From assembly GCA_020852815.1 (NCBI GenBank), contig JADZAN010000032.1, forward strand, positions 1-64,000: a stretch of 64,000 bases of DNA. The letters run 5' to 3'. A program made the translations under genes and the position numbers. Shown here one piece after another: positions 63,179 through 64,000 of the stretch. The DNA is from Gemmatimonadaceae bacterium. GTDB lineage: Bacteria; Gemmatimonadota; Gemmatimonadetes; Gemmatimonadales; Gemmatimonadaceae. The stretch's first letter is position 1, and the number at the start of each line of letters is the position of its first letter. The notes under the pieces were generated by a model. That model saw only the letters and a program-made list of their open reading frames with translations, did no database searches and was not told the DNA's origin.

Positions 63179-63540
63179 TATCGACCTTCCTTCTCCGCCA
63201 CGACGATCTCGACGTGGCTGGTGCGCTTGTGAACCGGCGTCGCGCGGCCCATCGCCGCCGGCGTCCACCGCTTGAGCTTCGGACCCTCGTTGATGATCGC
63301 CTTCTTCACGAAGAGCGTGTCGACGTCCAGCGACGCGTTGGCCGCACGGGCCGCCTGCTCCGCGTTTGCCACCGCCGACTCCAGCGTCTTCGCGATCTGC
63401 ACCGCGGCGTGCTTCTTCGAGAACTTGAGCAGCGCCAGCGCGTCATTGACCATCTTGCCGCGGATCTGGTCGATGACCAGCCGCATCTTGTACGGCGACT
63501 GCCGCGTGGTGCGCTGGATCGCGCGTGCCTCGGTAGCCAT
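63178..63540 (-). CDS. rplV: Ribosomal protein L22
   Basis: 120 residues. [116 protein letters not shown] is a normal L22 with its tunnel hairpin ([22 protein letters not shown]). It lies 3 bases after rpsS. Confidence 0.97.
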   Translation of the reverse strand: MATEARAIQRTTRQSPYKMRLVIDQIRGKMVNDALALLKFSKKHAAVQIAKTLESAVANAEQAARAANASLDVDTLFVKKAIINEGPKLKRWTPAAMGRATPVHKRTSHVEIVVAEKEGR

Positions 63541-63543
63541 CGC

Positions 63544-63855
63544 TTACTTCCCTCCCTTGGCCGGCGCCGCAGCCGGCGCCTTCTTGTCCGTCGGTCGGTT
63601 CCCCGAGTGGCCGCGGAACAGTCGCGTCGGCGCAAACTCGCCGAGCTTGTGCCCCACCATGTTCTCGGTCACGTACACCGGGACGAACTTGTTCCCGTTG
63701 TGCACCGCGAACGTGTGCCCCACGAAGTCGGGGAGGATGGTGCTCGCCCGCGACCACGTCTTCATGACCTTCTTCTCGTTCCGCGCATTCATCCCCGCCA
63801 CCTTCTTCAGCAGCGCCTCCTGGACGAACGGGCCTTTCTTGATGCTACGAGCCAT
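63544..63855 (-). CDS. rpsS: Ribosomal protein S19 with Ala/Pro/Lys tail
   Basis: 103 residues. [82 protein letters not shown] is a standard S19 (about 92 residues), followed by a short tail [14 protein letters not shown]. It helps bind the 16S rRNA head. Located 29 bases after the partial rplB. Confidence 0.96.
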   Translation of the reverse strand: MARSIKKGPFVQEALLKKVAGMNARNEKKVMKTWSRASTILPDFVGHTFAVHNGNKFVPVYVTENMVGHKLGEFAPTRLFRGHSGNRPTDKKAPAAAPAKGGK

Positions 63856-63884
63856 GGAAAACTCTTGAGTGTCGTTAGGTCAGG

Positions 63885-64000
63885 CTAGAAGCCGGACTGC
63901 GTGGCCTTGCCACGCTTGCGGCCGCGGACGATCAGGCGCTGCGACGGCTTCTTCATGTTGCGCGTCTTCACGCCCTCCTTCTTGCCCCACGGGCTCACCA
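63885..64000 (-). CDS. rplB: Ribosomal protein L2, C-terminal part
   Basis: Partial: the frame is open to the right edge of the window. The last residues read [35 protein letters not shown] followed by TAG (63885-63887), the typical L2 C-terminus. It lies 29 bases upstream of rpsS, in the usual S10 operon position. The N-terminal part is outside the window. Confidence 0.9.
   Translation of the reverse strand, partial: VSPWGKKEGVKTRNMKKPSQRLIVRGRKRGKATQSGF

Overview
The window is a single high-GC, gene-dense bacterial segment carrying 66 complete protein genes and one partial one (rplB, cut by the right edge). Gene content suggests a Gram-negative member of the Gemmatimonadota or a close relative. 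The reasons are an outer-membrane SusC/SusD pair, a TolC-type efflux system, a copper nitrite reductase fused to a cytochrome c domain, a YpdA-type bacillithiol disulfide reductase, and the spread of MoxR/BatA and PilT genes around housekeeping genes. The assignment is inference from gene content and composition; no rRNA or tRNA gene was seen to confirm it.

Left part (1-9.2 kb, minus strand): a MoxR-DUF58-BatA-like-membrane protein-DUF4159-GATase-like operon, mostly joined by 4-base ATGA overlaps, ends in a histone-deacetylase-family amidohydrolase. Beyond that gene lies a decayed duplicate of its own 3' end, among REP-like repeats. From 9.2 to 16 kb there are a GAF histidine kinase followed by two tiny genes (one predicted to be ubiquitin-like), then a denitrification cluster nirK-nirV-SCO1-porin, headed by a control region with three inverted repeats.

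Middle (16-32 kb): a short-chain dehydrogenase, an M20 peptidase, a soluble two-component pair (plus strand), a SusD/SusC pair with a small lipoprotein, glycyl-tRNA synthetase, a polytopic glycosyltransferase-like protein, a Tat-signal metallo-beta-lactamase-fold protein, YpdA and PurA. From 32 to 40.4 kb there is a complete TetR-TolC-HlyD-ATPase-ATPase-permease-permease export operon, resembling E. coli ybhGFSR but with the double ATPase split in two. It is preceded by an alpha/beta-hydrolase whose last codons contain the probable TetR operator, and it ends in a clear intrinsic terminator.

Right part (40.4-64 kb): the Tex transcription factor; two paralogous secreted proteins flanking a GNAT acetyltransferase; assorted small secreted and membrane proteins; a trpS-dehydrogenase-pilT-aldolase operon; an inositol monophosphatase; a bifunctional formiminotransferase-cyclodeaminase. 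From 53.9 kb to the end is the S10/spc ribosomal-protein operon in standard order (rplB ... secY-adk-map, minus strand), with unusual terminal extensions on S5, L5, L24, L30 and S19.

Intergenic DNA is repeat-rich: several short tandem arrays (8, 13, 14, 19 and 30 bp units), G-run/C-run elements, and a hexamer GTTAGG that recurs through the window, usually as a Leu(TTA)-Gly codon pair. No CRISPR array, complete insertion sequence or prophage was found.
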